A stretch of 64,000 nt of DNA from an uncultured Mucilaginibacter sp. (GTDB lineage: Bacteria > Bacteroidota > Bacteroidia > Sphingobacteriales > Sphingobacteriaceae). The notes beneath the pieces were generated by a model that was not told the DNA's origin, ran no database searches, and saw only the letters and a list, made by a program, of their open reading frames with translations. A program made the position numbers and the translations under genes. This document shows positions 37,003 to 44,012 of this stretch, piece by piece (the stretch's first letter is position 1; every line of letters begins with the position of its first letter). The stretch is taken from contig NZ_CAMLOV010000006.1 in the NCBI RefSeq assembly GCF_946481715.1, forward strand, positions 1 to 64,000, read 5' to 3'.

Positions 37003-37389
37003 TTAGCCGGCGTTGCCGCTAAGCATACTGATAAGGATGATGAGCAGCACAATCATGGTGATGCCTACGTACAGGTAATCTTTTTCCAGCACAAAGCCAA
37101 TGGCCGAGAACACTACCCTGATAATAGGGGTAGCAATAAGCAGAACGATACCCGCCTGTATAATAGCCCTTCCCCGTAGCGTAAATATGCCGTTGATAAT
37201 GCCGGATGCACTGTGCACAAAGGTGGGCACACCTTTAAAAACATGGTAATCGGCTGTTTCGTGGCCGTGGCGGTAGATGAACAGAAGGCCTCCCAGGAAA
37301 ACAATAGTCATGGAGATAAACACGCCTGCGCGCAATATCCAGCCGATGATGGCTTGCATGTCTTTTTCTTTGAAGGAGGCGTTGGTCAT
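37003..37389 (-). CDS. DUF1634 membrane protein
   Basis: A 128-residue membrane protein with three segments (about 12-34, 68-92 and 103-122). The pattern LRAGVFISMTIVFLGGLLF and IQAGIVLLIATPIIRVVFS is the DUF1634 family. This family usually sits next to a TauE/SafE permease, but none is here. The start codon is placed in the first unit of an octamer array (GTCATTGG). Function unknown. Confidence 0.85.
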   Translation of the reverse strand: MTNASFKEKDMQAIIGWILRAGVFISMTIVFLGGLLFIYRHGHETADYHVFKGVPTFVHSASGIINGIFTLRGRAIIQAGIVLLIATPIIRVVFSAIGFVLEKDYLYVGITMIVLLIILISMLSGNAG

Positions 37390-37416
37390 TGGGTCATTGG
37401 GTCATTGGGTCATTTG
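37385..37416 (-). repeat. 8-bp tandem array that carries the DUF1634 start codon
   Basis: GTCATTGG three times, then GTCATTTG. Read on the minus strand this is an AATGACCC-type array, and the DUF1634 start codon (37387-37389) lies in the last unit, as in the array at 21973. Confidence 0.8.
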
Positions 37417-37533
37417 CCAACAACAGCTCAAAATTACAAGTTAAAAGGAAAGCTTGCTAATTATTGAAGTAATTTAAATTGTCCACCATATTGAGAAAGC
37501 AGGCTGGACCCAGTCATTTACCATCACACCACC

Positions 37534-37557
37534 AGTGAACAAATGAACTATTGAACC
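37534..37557. repeat. 8-bp degenerate tandem array
   Basis: AGTGAACA, AATGAACT, ATTGAACC in a row, just downstream of the Spy-like gene stop. Confidence 0.55.
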
Positions 37558-37559
37558 AA

Positions 37560-38039
37560 TCAATTCCCCGCCCGTATGGTTCGTTCGCTGAGTTGTTTAA
37601 ATACCTCGTCGTTAAACGCCTTTTCGCTTTTGTAGAGGATGCTTATTTTTGATGAAGGGAGTATTTTTAAAAATTCATCCAGGTAGCGCCGTTTGATAGT
37701 AAGCATCTGGTTATCGTAGTATAGCTCTTTATTAACCGCGTCGGCACCGGATGCGTTGGAGCTGTTAAGGCGTTTTAAAATACGCACGGCTTTCAGCTCT
37801 TCCTGGTATTGGTGATAAAGGGGCCAAAATTTATCGGCCTCGTCGTCGGCAAGATCCAGCTGTTGGGCTAAAAATTTATCGCGCGCGGCCTCTATTTTTT
37901 TACCGGCTTTATTCGGCGGCTGCGCACCGCGCCTTACGCCAGCCCCCTGCCTTAAATTATTTACCTGCGCAGATACTTCATAGCCGTTTGCAAGGGCAAT
38001 AATTAACACTATAAATATATATCTGAATAATTTACTCAT
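37560..38039 (-). CDS. Spy/CpxP-like periplasmic protein
   Basis: A 159-residue secreted protein (signal to about residue 25, VSAQ). The rest is helical and charged (KKIEAARDKFLAQQLDLADDEADKFWPLYHQYQEELK), as in Spy/CpxP-like or heavy-metal-sensor-like helical proteins. It begins 14 bases after the repeat protein stop and thus belongs to the sigma-factor operon. It may be a chaperone or a sensor for that system. Confidence 0.7.
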   Translation of the reverse strand: MSKLFRYIFIVLIIALANGYEVSAQVNNLRQGAGVRRGAQPPNKAGKKIEAARDKFLAQQLDLADDEADKFWPLYHQYQEELKAVRILKRLNSSNASGADAVNKELYYDNQMLTIKRRYLDEFLKILPSSKISILYKSEKAFNDEVFKQLSERTIRAGN

Positions 38040-38053
38040 TTAAGGGGGTAGCA

Positions 38054-39160
38054 TTAGTTAGCATCAATATAATCGCTCAGGCCTTCGTCCAGCGCTTTGG
38101 TATTGATCTGTTTATCATCATCTATCATCCCGGTGGCCTCACCGGCATCAACATTCAGCTCAAGGTAGTCTTTAATTTCATCAACCGGAACGTTTGAAAG
38201 TTCGCTGTGCAATAAAGTTTTTTGGTGTGCTGCTTGTGGTACTATTACCTGGCTGCCATTTTGCTTTAAAAATGCACCGGCGCCTATAATTAAGGCAAGG
38301 CAGGCCGCAGTTGCGTATTTAAACGAATTGCTGGCGAATAACTTCCGGATGATGGTTTTGCGTATAACCACCTCTTTATTAACCGTTTTATTCAGGATAT
38401 TTCGGTTTAGCCCTTCAAAATAATTCTCCGGAACGGCAAACCCTGTAGTTTTTTCGGCAAGTATTTCTTCAACGGCTATGCGTGCAGTTACCTGCTCCTG
38501 CATATTGTTAAAGTAGCCCTCGGGTACGGTAAAGCCGGCATCCTTTGCATTAACTGCTTCTTCGATGTTGATGCGGCTTTGTATTTTATTGCTCAGCTCG
38601 TCAAAATAACCGGCGGGCAGGGCAAAGCCATTATCTTCGGCAGCCGCCGCTTCAATATTTATACGGCCGGTAATGTTTGCTGTAAGCTGGTCAAAATAAC
38701 CGGCGGGCAGGGCAAAACCGTTTTCTTCAGATTTTTCTGTTTCAATATTTATACGGCTGGTAATATTTGCCGTAAGCTCACCAAAATAATTTTCGGGCAG
38801 GGCAAAACCGTTTTCTGCGATAACTGCTGTTTCTATATTTACCCTGCTGGTGATGTTTGCTGTAAGTTCGTCGAAATAATTTGCAGGCAATGCAAATCCA
38901 TTGTATTCGGCGTTTGCGTCCACATCTATATTTACCCTGCTGTTGATGTTGCCCGTAAGCTCGTCAAAGTAATTTGCAGGCACTATAAAACCGTTTGCCG
39001 GGCCGGTACCTTTTAATTCATCTAATTTAACCAATGATAAAATGCGCTGGCCGGCTTCTTCAAAATAGGCAGGCGGCACTGCAAACGGGTTCTCTTTCGA
39101 AAACCGTTTAAGTGACATTTCTTCGTCCCCCCATTCCTTATTCTCCATATCGCTTTTCAT
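38054..39160 (-). CDS. membrane protein with eight YF-type repeats, probable sigma-factor partner
   Basis: A 368-residue protein. Residues about 25-269 contain eight repeats of about 30 residues with the core GF-x-(V/L)-P-x-x-YF-x-x-L-x-x-x-I-x-x-R. A membrane segment follows at about 280-297, then a C-terminal acidic tail of 70 residues. In many Bacteroidetes, one or two such F-x-V-P-x-x-YF units occur at the start of small membrane proteins next to ECF sigma factors. Here the unit is amplified. It starts 51 bases after the ECF sigma gene. Anti-sigma function is inferred from position. Confidence 0.75.
   Translation of the reverse strand: MKSDMENKEWGDEEMSLKRFSKENPFAVPPAYFEEAGQRILSLVKLDELKGTGPANGFIVPANYFDELTGNINSRVNIDVDANAEYNGFALPANYFDELTANITSRVNIETAVIAENGFALPENYFGELTANITSRINIETEKSEENGFALPAGYFDQLTANITGRINIEAAAAEDNGFALPAGYFDELSNKIQSRINIEEAVNAKDAGFTVPEGYFNNMQEQVTARIAVEEILAEKTTGFAVPENYFEGLNRNILNKTVNKEVVIRKTIIRKLFASNSFKYATAACLALIIGAGAFLKQNGSQVIVPQAAHQKTLLHSELSNVPVDEIKDYLELNVDAGEATGMIDDDKQINTKALDEGLSDYIDAN
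38354..39088 (-). repeat. eight in-frame coding repeats (about 90 bases each)
   Basis: The DNA that codes for the eight 30-residue units. Units 2-6 are most alike (GFALPANYFDELTANITSR type); units 1, 7 and 8 are more diverged, as expected if the middle units were the last to be copied. Confidence 0.8.
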
Positions 39161-39211
39161 ACTCTCTTATAGATGAATAATACTTCAAAAGGTTTAATGC
39201 TAATTTACTAA

Positions 39212-39766
39212 TTAATCAGTATTTGTAACAAAAGCCTCTATTTTTTTCACCGCGAGGTGAAAAGATGCCTTGAGTGCGCCCACACTGGTACCCAGCACAT
39301 CGCTCATCTCCTCGTATTTCATATCGTCGAAGTACTTCATGTTAAACACAAGTCGCTGTTTATCAGGCAGCGTGAGTATAGCCTCCTGCAATTTGCGCTG
39401 GATTTGGTCGCCGGTAAACTGGTCCGAACTGGAAAGCGTGTCCGCCAACTCATAATCTACATCATCCAGCGAAATATTATTCTTTTGCTTCTTTTTATTT
39501 AAAAAGGTGATGCATTCGTTGGTGGCAATGCGGTACATCCAGGTGTACAACTGGGCATCGTTGCGGAAGCCGGGAAGGTTTTTCCATACCTTGATGAAAA
39601 CGTCCTGCGTAAGGTCGTCGGCATCATCATGGTCTATCACCATACGGCGCACATGCCAGTATATTTTTTGCTGATACTTCTTCAGCAGCATATTAAAGGC
39701 CTCGTTGCGGGTTTTTTCGTCCCTAAACTTGCTGAGTATCTCTTCGTCTTCTGCCTGTGTGGCCAT
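39212..39766 (-). CDS. ECF-type RNA polymerase sigma factor
   Basis: A 184-residue sigma-70-family factor. Region 2 is at about residues 25-90, with DADDLTQDVFIKVWKNLPGF and TWMYRIATNECITFLNK. Region 4 is at about residues 125-178, with LPDKQRLVFNMKYFDDMKYEEMSDVLGTSVGALKASFHLAVKKI. It directs polymerase to stress-type promoters. Downstream are the repeat protein and the Spy-like protein; upstream, on the same strand, Bcp and the M23 peptidase. Confidence 0.95.
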   Translation of the reverse strand: MATQAEDEEILSKFRDEKTRNEAFNMLLKKYQQKIYWHVRRMVIDHDDADDLTQDVFIKVWKNLPGFRNDAQLYTWMYRIATNECITFLNKKKQKNNISLDDVDYELADTLSSSDQFTGDQIQRKLQEAILTLPDKQRLVFNMKYFDDMKYEEMSDVLGTSVGALKASFHLAVKKIEAFVTNTD

Positions 39767-39830
39767 CTATAAAAATTTATTTTCTTAAATAAATATAAAG
39801 CGTTTTTACTTTAATATGTTTTGCCGACAG

Positions 39831-40292
39831 TTATTTTACCAGCTCCAGCACCTGCTGCGATGAGGCTTTAGTATCCACCTTATCTATCACGTGTTCGATA
39901 ACGCCATCGCCATTTATCACAAAAGTGGTGCGCACCGTGCCCATATACTTTTTGCCGTACATGTTTTTTTCCTGCCAAACATCATAAGCTTCTACAATGC
40001 TGTGGTCGGTATCGGCTATCAAAGTAAAAGGCAGGCTGTATTTGGTTTCAAACTTTTTGTGCGATTTTTCATCATCAACGCTCACGCCAATTACATCAAA
40101 GCCCTGGCTCAATAACGATTGGTAGTTGTCCCTAAAATCGCATGATTCGGCAGTGCAGCCGGGGGTATCATCCTTTGGGTAAAAGTAAAGGATAAGGTGT
40201 TTGCCTTTATAATCGCCCAGCGAAACTTCTTTGCCGTTTTGGTCTTTTGCTATAAAATCGGGGGCTTTATCGCCCGCTTTAAGAGTTGCCAT
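39831..40292 (-). CDS. bcp: thioredoxin-dependent peroxiredoxin
   Basis: A 153-residue peroxiredoxin of the BCP/PrxQ group that reduces hydroperoxides with thioredoxin. The peroxidatic Cys is in TPGCTAESCDFRD, five residues before a second Cys, the PrxQ layout. It begins 2 bases after the M23 peptidase gene stop and ends 64 bases before the sigma gene, so oxidative defence may be part of the same transcript. Confidence 0.95.
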   Translation of the reverse strand: MATLKAGDKAPDFIAKDQNGKEVSLGDYKGKHLILYFYPKDDTPGCTAESCDFRDNYQSLLSQGFDVIGVSVDDEKSHKKFETKYSLPFTLIADTDHSIVEAYDVWQEKNMYGKKYMGTVRTTFVINGDGVIEHVIDKVDTKASSQQVLELVK

Positions 40293-40294
40293 GT

Positions 40295-42052
40295 TTATCG
40301 TGTAAATTCCGCTGTAAACGTAGTGCTATTGTTTTTCATATCTATCACCGTAAATTCAAAATTATGCTTTCCGGGTGCAATATCAGCAGTAAAGGTATAA
40401 CTTAAAACCTTTGTTTTGTAGTTCCACTCTACCAGCACCCATTTGCCGTCTATTTTACCTGTGAAGCTTCTAATTCCGGATAGGTTATCGCTCATCCTAA
40501 CCTTAATAGCGCTTACCCCCTTAAGGTTGCTGCCATTACGGATGTTTATTGGTGTGATGACAGGCGCCACCGTATCCAGCTTAATATAAAATTCGCCGAA
40601 GGCATGTGCGGTTGCTTTTACAAAGCCGCCATCGTATGTGCCCCCAATGCTGCCGCTGGCCGCGCTTACAATTACCGCTTTATCGGCATGGCTGCCCAGG
40701 CTTACATCGGGTTTTATCCAAAGCTCGTACTCGTCATGTATCGGCGTAAATTTATTGTGTATTCGGTGGGTAACCGAGTACGCGCCGGGTTTCATGGGCT
40801 GGGTATCATACAAAAAGTCAAGGTCGTCGTACAGGTTGCCAGGCATTATCTGCACCCGTACTTTGCCGTTAAAAAAGTCGTTGTTCTCGTCGTAATGCAT
40901 TAGCGTGCCTGCGGGCTTTGCCGGGGGTATATTATTTGCTGTTGTGTTAGATTGTACTTTCAGCTTTACCGTAGAGGTGTTGCCCGCCACATCCCTGCAA
41001 ATAAACTCCACATCGTGCAGCAGGTTATCATTAAACGGGATAATGCCCCGGTTTATTGATTGCGGGTATAACGATATGCGGCTGCCGGGCAGGATAAAGC
41101 ATTTTTGTATCATGCGGCGGGTTAGCAAAAAGGTAGGGTAATCTGTATAAGCGTTAACGGCGTGTGTTTGGTCGAACGCGAAACGTTCTACCGCAAAGGT
41201 GTATACAGTTTGCCCGTCCAGCTTTAATTCGATAGAATAGACGCCGTTGTGGTTGTGCGATGCACTGTTTTGGTCGGTAACGGCAATGCCAAAACCCGTG
41301 TTGCCGCTTAGCTGCAGTACCTGTGGTTTAAATAAGTGGTAATTGCCCGCTGCGCCGGTAACGCCTAAAAACTCCTTTGGCGTTTTTTCGCTAAAAGGGC
41401 TGCCGTTTAAATGGTATACGCCGATGGCTGTAATAGCTGGCGGAACATCATCGGGTATAGTAAGCCCAAACAGCTGCGGGTTGATGGTTTCTTCGGTAAG
41501 CGTATCGCGCAGTTCGAAATGCACATGCGGGCCTGCGGATGCGCCTTCGTTGCCGGATATTGCTATCACATCGCCTTTAAGCACTTTAAACAAGCCGGGC
41601 GGCACCTTAATATCCGCCTCGAAAGTTTGGTTTTTGTACTGGTAATCGCGGATATATTTGAAAACCTCGGGCGTAAAGCTTTGAATGTGCCCGTAAACCG
41701 AGGTATAACCGTTTGGGTGGGTTACATAAATGGCCTGCCCAAAACCACCAAACTGCACACGCAAGCGCGATACATAACCATCTGCAACGGCATGCACGGG
41801 GTAGCCGGTACGCTGCATAGTTTTAAAATCCAACCCCGAGTGGAAGTGGCTTGGCCTTAGTTCGCCAAAAGAGCCGGCAGTAACGGGCGGGAGATCCAGC
41901 GGGTAACGGAAATAGTTTTGCGGGTATTTTTTGCTTTGGATGGGTTGCTGGGCCCGGGTTGCGGTGCCCAACAGCAACAGCAGCACCAGGGCCGCGCAGG
42001 TTTTACAATGAGTTGTTATCGGTTTCTTCCTGCTACACGGTCGAATTGGCAT
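40295..42052 (-). CDS. M23-family metallopeptidase
   Basis: A 585-residue exported protein. After a signal region (hydrophobic about 20-34, TRAQ), the LytM/M23 zinc domain is at about residues 60-190: SHFHSGLDF gives the His and Asp, and GPHVHFELRD gives the H-x-H. The rest (200-585) looks like beta-rich modules. It would cut peptidoglycan cross-links or act as an activator of amidases. The start at 42052 gives a signal with a long basic N-terminal part; ATGs further in are not better. Confidence 0.88.
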   Translation of the reverse strand: MPIRPCSRKKPITTHCKTCAALVLLLLLGTATRAQQPIQSKKYPQNYFRYPLDLPPVTAGSFGELRPSHFHSGLDFKTMQRTGYPVHAVADGYVSRLRVQFGGFGQAIYVTHPNGYTSVYGHIQSFTPEVFKYIRDYQYKNQTFEADIKVPPGLFKVLKGDVIAISGNEGASAGPHVHFELRDTLTEETINPQLFGLTIPDDVPPAITAIGVYHLNGSPFSEKTPKEFLGVTGAAGNYHLFKPQVLQLSGNTGFGIAVTDQNSASHNHNGVYSIELKLDGQTVYTFAVERFAFDQTHAVNAYTDYPTFLLTRRMIQKCFILPGSRISLYPQSINRGIIPFNDNLLHDVEFICRDVAGNTSTVKLKVQSNTTANNIPPAKPAGTLMHYDENNDFFNGKVRVQIMPGNLYDDLDFLYDTQPMKPGAYSVTHRIHNKFTPIHDEYELWIKPDVSLGSHADKAVIVSAASGSIGGTYDGGFVKATAHAFGEFYIKLDTVAPVITPINIRNGSNLKGVSAIKVRMSDNLSGIRSFTGKIDGKWVLVEWNYKTKVLSYTFTADIAPGKHNFEFTVIDMKNNSTTFTAEFTR

Positions 42053-42128
42053 ACTTTCGTTAAATTTTTATAGATAACTACCATTGGGCAGTTTTGTTGG
42101 GAATATCTGCAAAGTGATAAGAAATGCC

Positions 42129-42209
42129 GAACACCGAATTTTGAATATCGAATAATGAAGGAAATACTTCATCATTCGATATTCGGCATTCATTATTCGA
42201 TATTCAAAA
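42129..42209. repeat. inverted heptamer-array hairpin (copy A)
   Basis: Five GAAnnnn heptamers (GAACACC, GAATTTT, GAATATC, GAATAAT, GAAGGAA) face six TTCnnnn heptamers (TTCATCA, TTCGATA, TTCGGCA, TTCATTA, TTCGATA, TTCAAAA). The core arms 42143-42160 and 42167-42184 pair over 18 positions with one mismatch. Copies B and C lie at 42942 and 57545. Confidence 0.8.
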
Positions 42210-42214
42210 CCTGC

Positions 42215-42826
42215 CTACTTCACTTCAAAATCAAACATCTTCACTCCTTCCAAATAACCTTCCAGCTTATCCCCAATGTTTACCTTGCCTACGCCCTGCG
42301 GGGTTCCGGTGAAGATCAGGTCGCCTTTTTTTAGGGTGATGTATTGCGATACAAAAGCGATGATGCGCTCGAAGGAGAAGAGCAGGTCCTTTGTGTTACC
42401 CTGCTGGCGGGTTTCGCCGTTTACATCCAGGTTAAAGCGCATCTGGTATAAATCAGCAAATTGTGCCTTCGGCAAAAAGTTGCTTACCGGCGCCGAGTTA
42501 TCAAAGGCTTTGGCCAGCTCCCAGGGCAGCCCTTTTTCTTTATGCCTGGATTGGATGTCCCTTGCGGTAAAGTCTACGCCGAGGGCTATTTCATCATAGT
42601 AATTAGCCGCAAACTTCTCGCTGATGTGTTTGCCTTCCTTACACACCTTTAGTACAATTTCTATCTCGTGGTGTACGTCCTGCGAAAAATCGGGATGGTA
42701 AAAGGGTTTGTTATCCTTTAACAATGCGGTGTCGGGCTTCATAAAAATCACCGGTACACTGGGGACAGGGTTGTTCAGCTCCTTAGCATGTTCGGCGTAG
42801 TTGCGGCCAATGGCAATTATCTTCAT
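42215..42826 (-). CDS. fumarylacetoacetate hydrolase family protein
   Basis: A 203-residue protein of the FAH superfamily. Visible: KIIAIGRNYAEHAKEL, the metal ligands in HHEIEIVLKV and the DFTARDIQ segment, and LIFTGTPQGVGKVNIGD. These enzymes hydrolyse or decarboxylate beta-diketo acids; short ones of this type include oxaloacetate decarboxylase/acylpyruvase. Start at 42826; the in-frame ATG at 42847 adds seven residues only. No pathway neighbours. Confidence 0.92.
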   Translation of the reverse strand: MKIIAIGRNYAEHAKELNNPVPSVPVIFMKPDTALLKDNKPFYHPDFSQDVHHEIEIVLKVCKEGKHISEKFAANYYDEIALGVDFTARDIQSRHKEKGLPWELAKAFDNSAPVSNFLPKAQFADLYQMRFNLDVNGETRQQGNTKDLLFSFERIIAFVSQYITLKKGDLIFTGTPQGVGKVNIGDKLEGYLEGVKMFDFEVK

Positions 42827-42941
42827 AAGTTCAAGTAATAACTCCAAAGCTAAAAATTATATATCCCAAGAAAAGGGGAGAGAAAGAAATTGCGTGTAAA
42901 AATTCTATTCGTCGTTTAATAAGCAGCAGGAATTTAATAGC

Positions 42942-43016
42942 GAATAATGAATGTCGAATATCCAATATCGAAGTTTTTTACTTCATTATTCGACATTCAG
43001 CATTCGGTGTTCGAAA
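42942..43016. repeat. inverted heptamer-array hairpin (copy B)
   Basis: GAATAAT, GAATGTC, GAATATC, CAATATC, GAAGTTT, then TTCATTA, TTCGACA, TTCAGCA, TTCGGTG, TTCGAAA. It has the same design as copy A and flanks the other end of the FAH-family gene. Confidence 0.8.
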
Positions 43017-43028
43017 TTTAACAAGTGC

Positions 43029-43526
43029 TTACAGAACCGATATCCTCTTATTGATAGATTCGGTACCTACGTTTATCCTCAGAAAATAAAAGCCGCGGCT
43101 AAGTTTGCTGTTAACAGGATAAGTGATGCTTTGCTCGCCGTTTTCAACCCGTTGCGAAAACAGGTTCACTACATCGTTGCCAAGCACATCCATTATTTTA
43201 ATATTTACAAAGGCCCCGCGCGATACCGTGTACTTTACATTAAGCACATCATTAACCGGGTTTGGATACACCTGCACGTTAGACAGTAGCTTATCATCGG
43301 GCCTGGCAACATATATTTTGGCGTTTGATATAACTGCAGGCTTAATAGGAGGCAAAGATAAATGAAGGATGTTTTTATTCATCGGCTTGGCTTTGCCTTT
43401 AAGGTACTTCAGATAGGAAGTGTCGGTTTTTTGTACCGCCATTCCTTTTGCAATAGCAACATTTACCATCACCGCAAGCAGTATAAAGGTAAACCAGGAA
43501 TTAAGCTTAGTAAATTTTCTCCCCAT
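43029..43526 (-). CDS. small secreted protein with type IX secretion sorting domain
   Basis: A 165-residue protein. A signal covers about residues 1-27. The last 80 residues form a type A T9SS sorting domain: VQVYPNPVNDVLNVKYTV, VNIKIMDVLGNDV, then GFYFLRINVGTESINKRISVL. Between them are only about 55 residues with no known domain. So the protein is little more than an export and surface-anchoring tag. Start at 43526 rather than an ATG 57 bases up. A promoter is at 43541-43567. Confidence 0.85.
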   Translation of the reverse strand: MGRKFTKLNSWFTFILLAVMVNVAIAKGMAVQKTDTSYLKYLKGKAKPMNKNILHLSLPPIKPAVISNAKIYVARPDDKLLSNVQVYPNPVNDVLNVKYTVSRGAFVNIKIMDVLGNDVVNLFSQRVENGEQSITYPVNSKLSRGFYFLRINVGTESINKRISVL

Positions 43527-43540
43527 AGTAGTATTACATG

Positions 43541-43567
43541 CAAAAGTATAAATATTGTTTACTACAA
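43541..43567 (-). promoter_or_regulatory. promoter of the T9SS cargo gene
   Basis: On the minus strand TTG (43565-43567) and TACTTTTG (43541-43548), 16 bases apart. The start of transcription would be only about 8 bases before the start codon. Confidence 0.45.
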
Positions 43568-43966
43568 TCCATAATCTGTACAATTAATAAATAGTTTTAA
43601 CAATTTTTAACAATTTACACATTTTCCAGTTTATTTTAACAAACTTATAACTATTGACTTATACGCTTTGTAATAGTTTAAGTTACCCTATCAATATTTA
43701 ATAATATGGTTACTTACACACACCTGTTTCATTATTCCACAATCTGTAGCCTCCCCGGCTTAAAAACGGCGGTTTACGCATAAATTTTGTTAACCGTGCC
43801 TGATTACCAATGCCGGTTGGGCAAAATACACCGTGGGGGCAATTGAAATTTTATCACCTTACCCGCGGGTTTGAAAGGGCTGTTTAAAAATTATGCAAAT
43901 AATTGGCCTCTTTAGCTGCAATTCCATAAATATTGGCAACCCAAACACACAAAGATAAAATCACGG
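43568..43966. other. AT-rich gap between divergent genes
   Basis: About 400 bases between the T9SS cargo gene and the first kup gene. It is AT-rich, with no open frame of note and no recognised riboswitch. The only clear signals are the two promoters at its ends. Confidence 0.5.
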
Positions 43967-43994
43967 TTGTGCTAATGTAATTTTTGTAAATTTG
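43967..43994 (+). promoter_or_regulatory. promoter of the first kup gene
   Basis: TTG (43967-43969) and a perfect -7 TAAATTTG (43987-43994), 17 bases apart. Predicted start near 44000, 13 bases before the GTG. Confidence 0.6.
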
Positions 43995-44012
43995 TAAACT
44001 TTTTTAAACACG

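Noticed and set aside
43568..43966. Riboswitch (c-di-AMP or similar) before kup
   Set aside because: No conserved fold is recognised, and the promoter at 43967-43994 leaves a very short leader.
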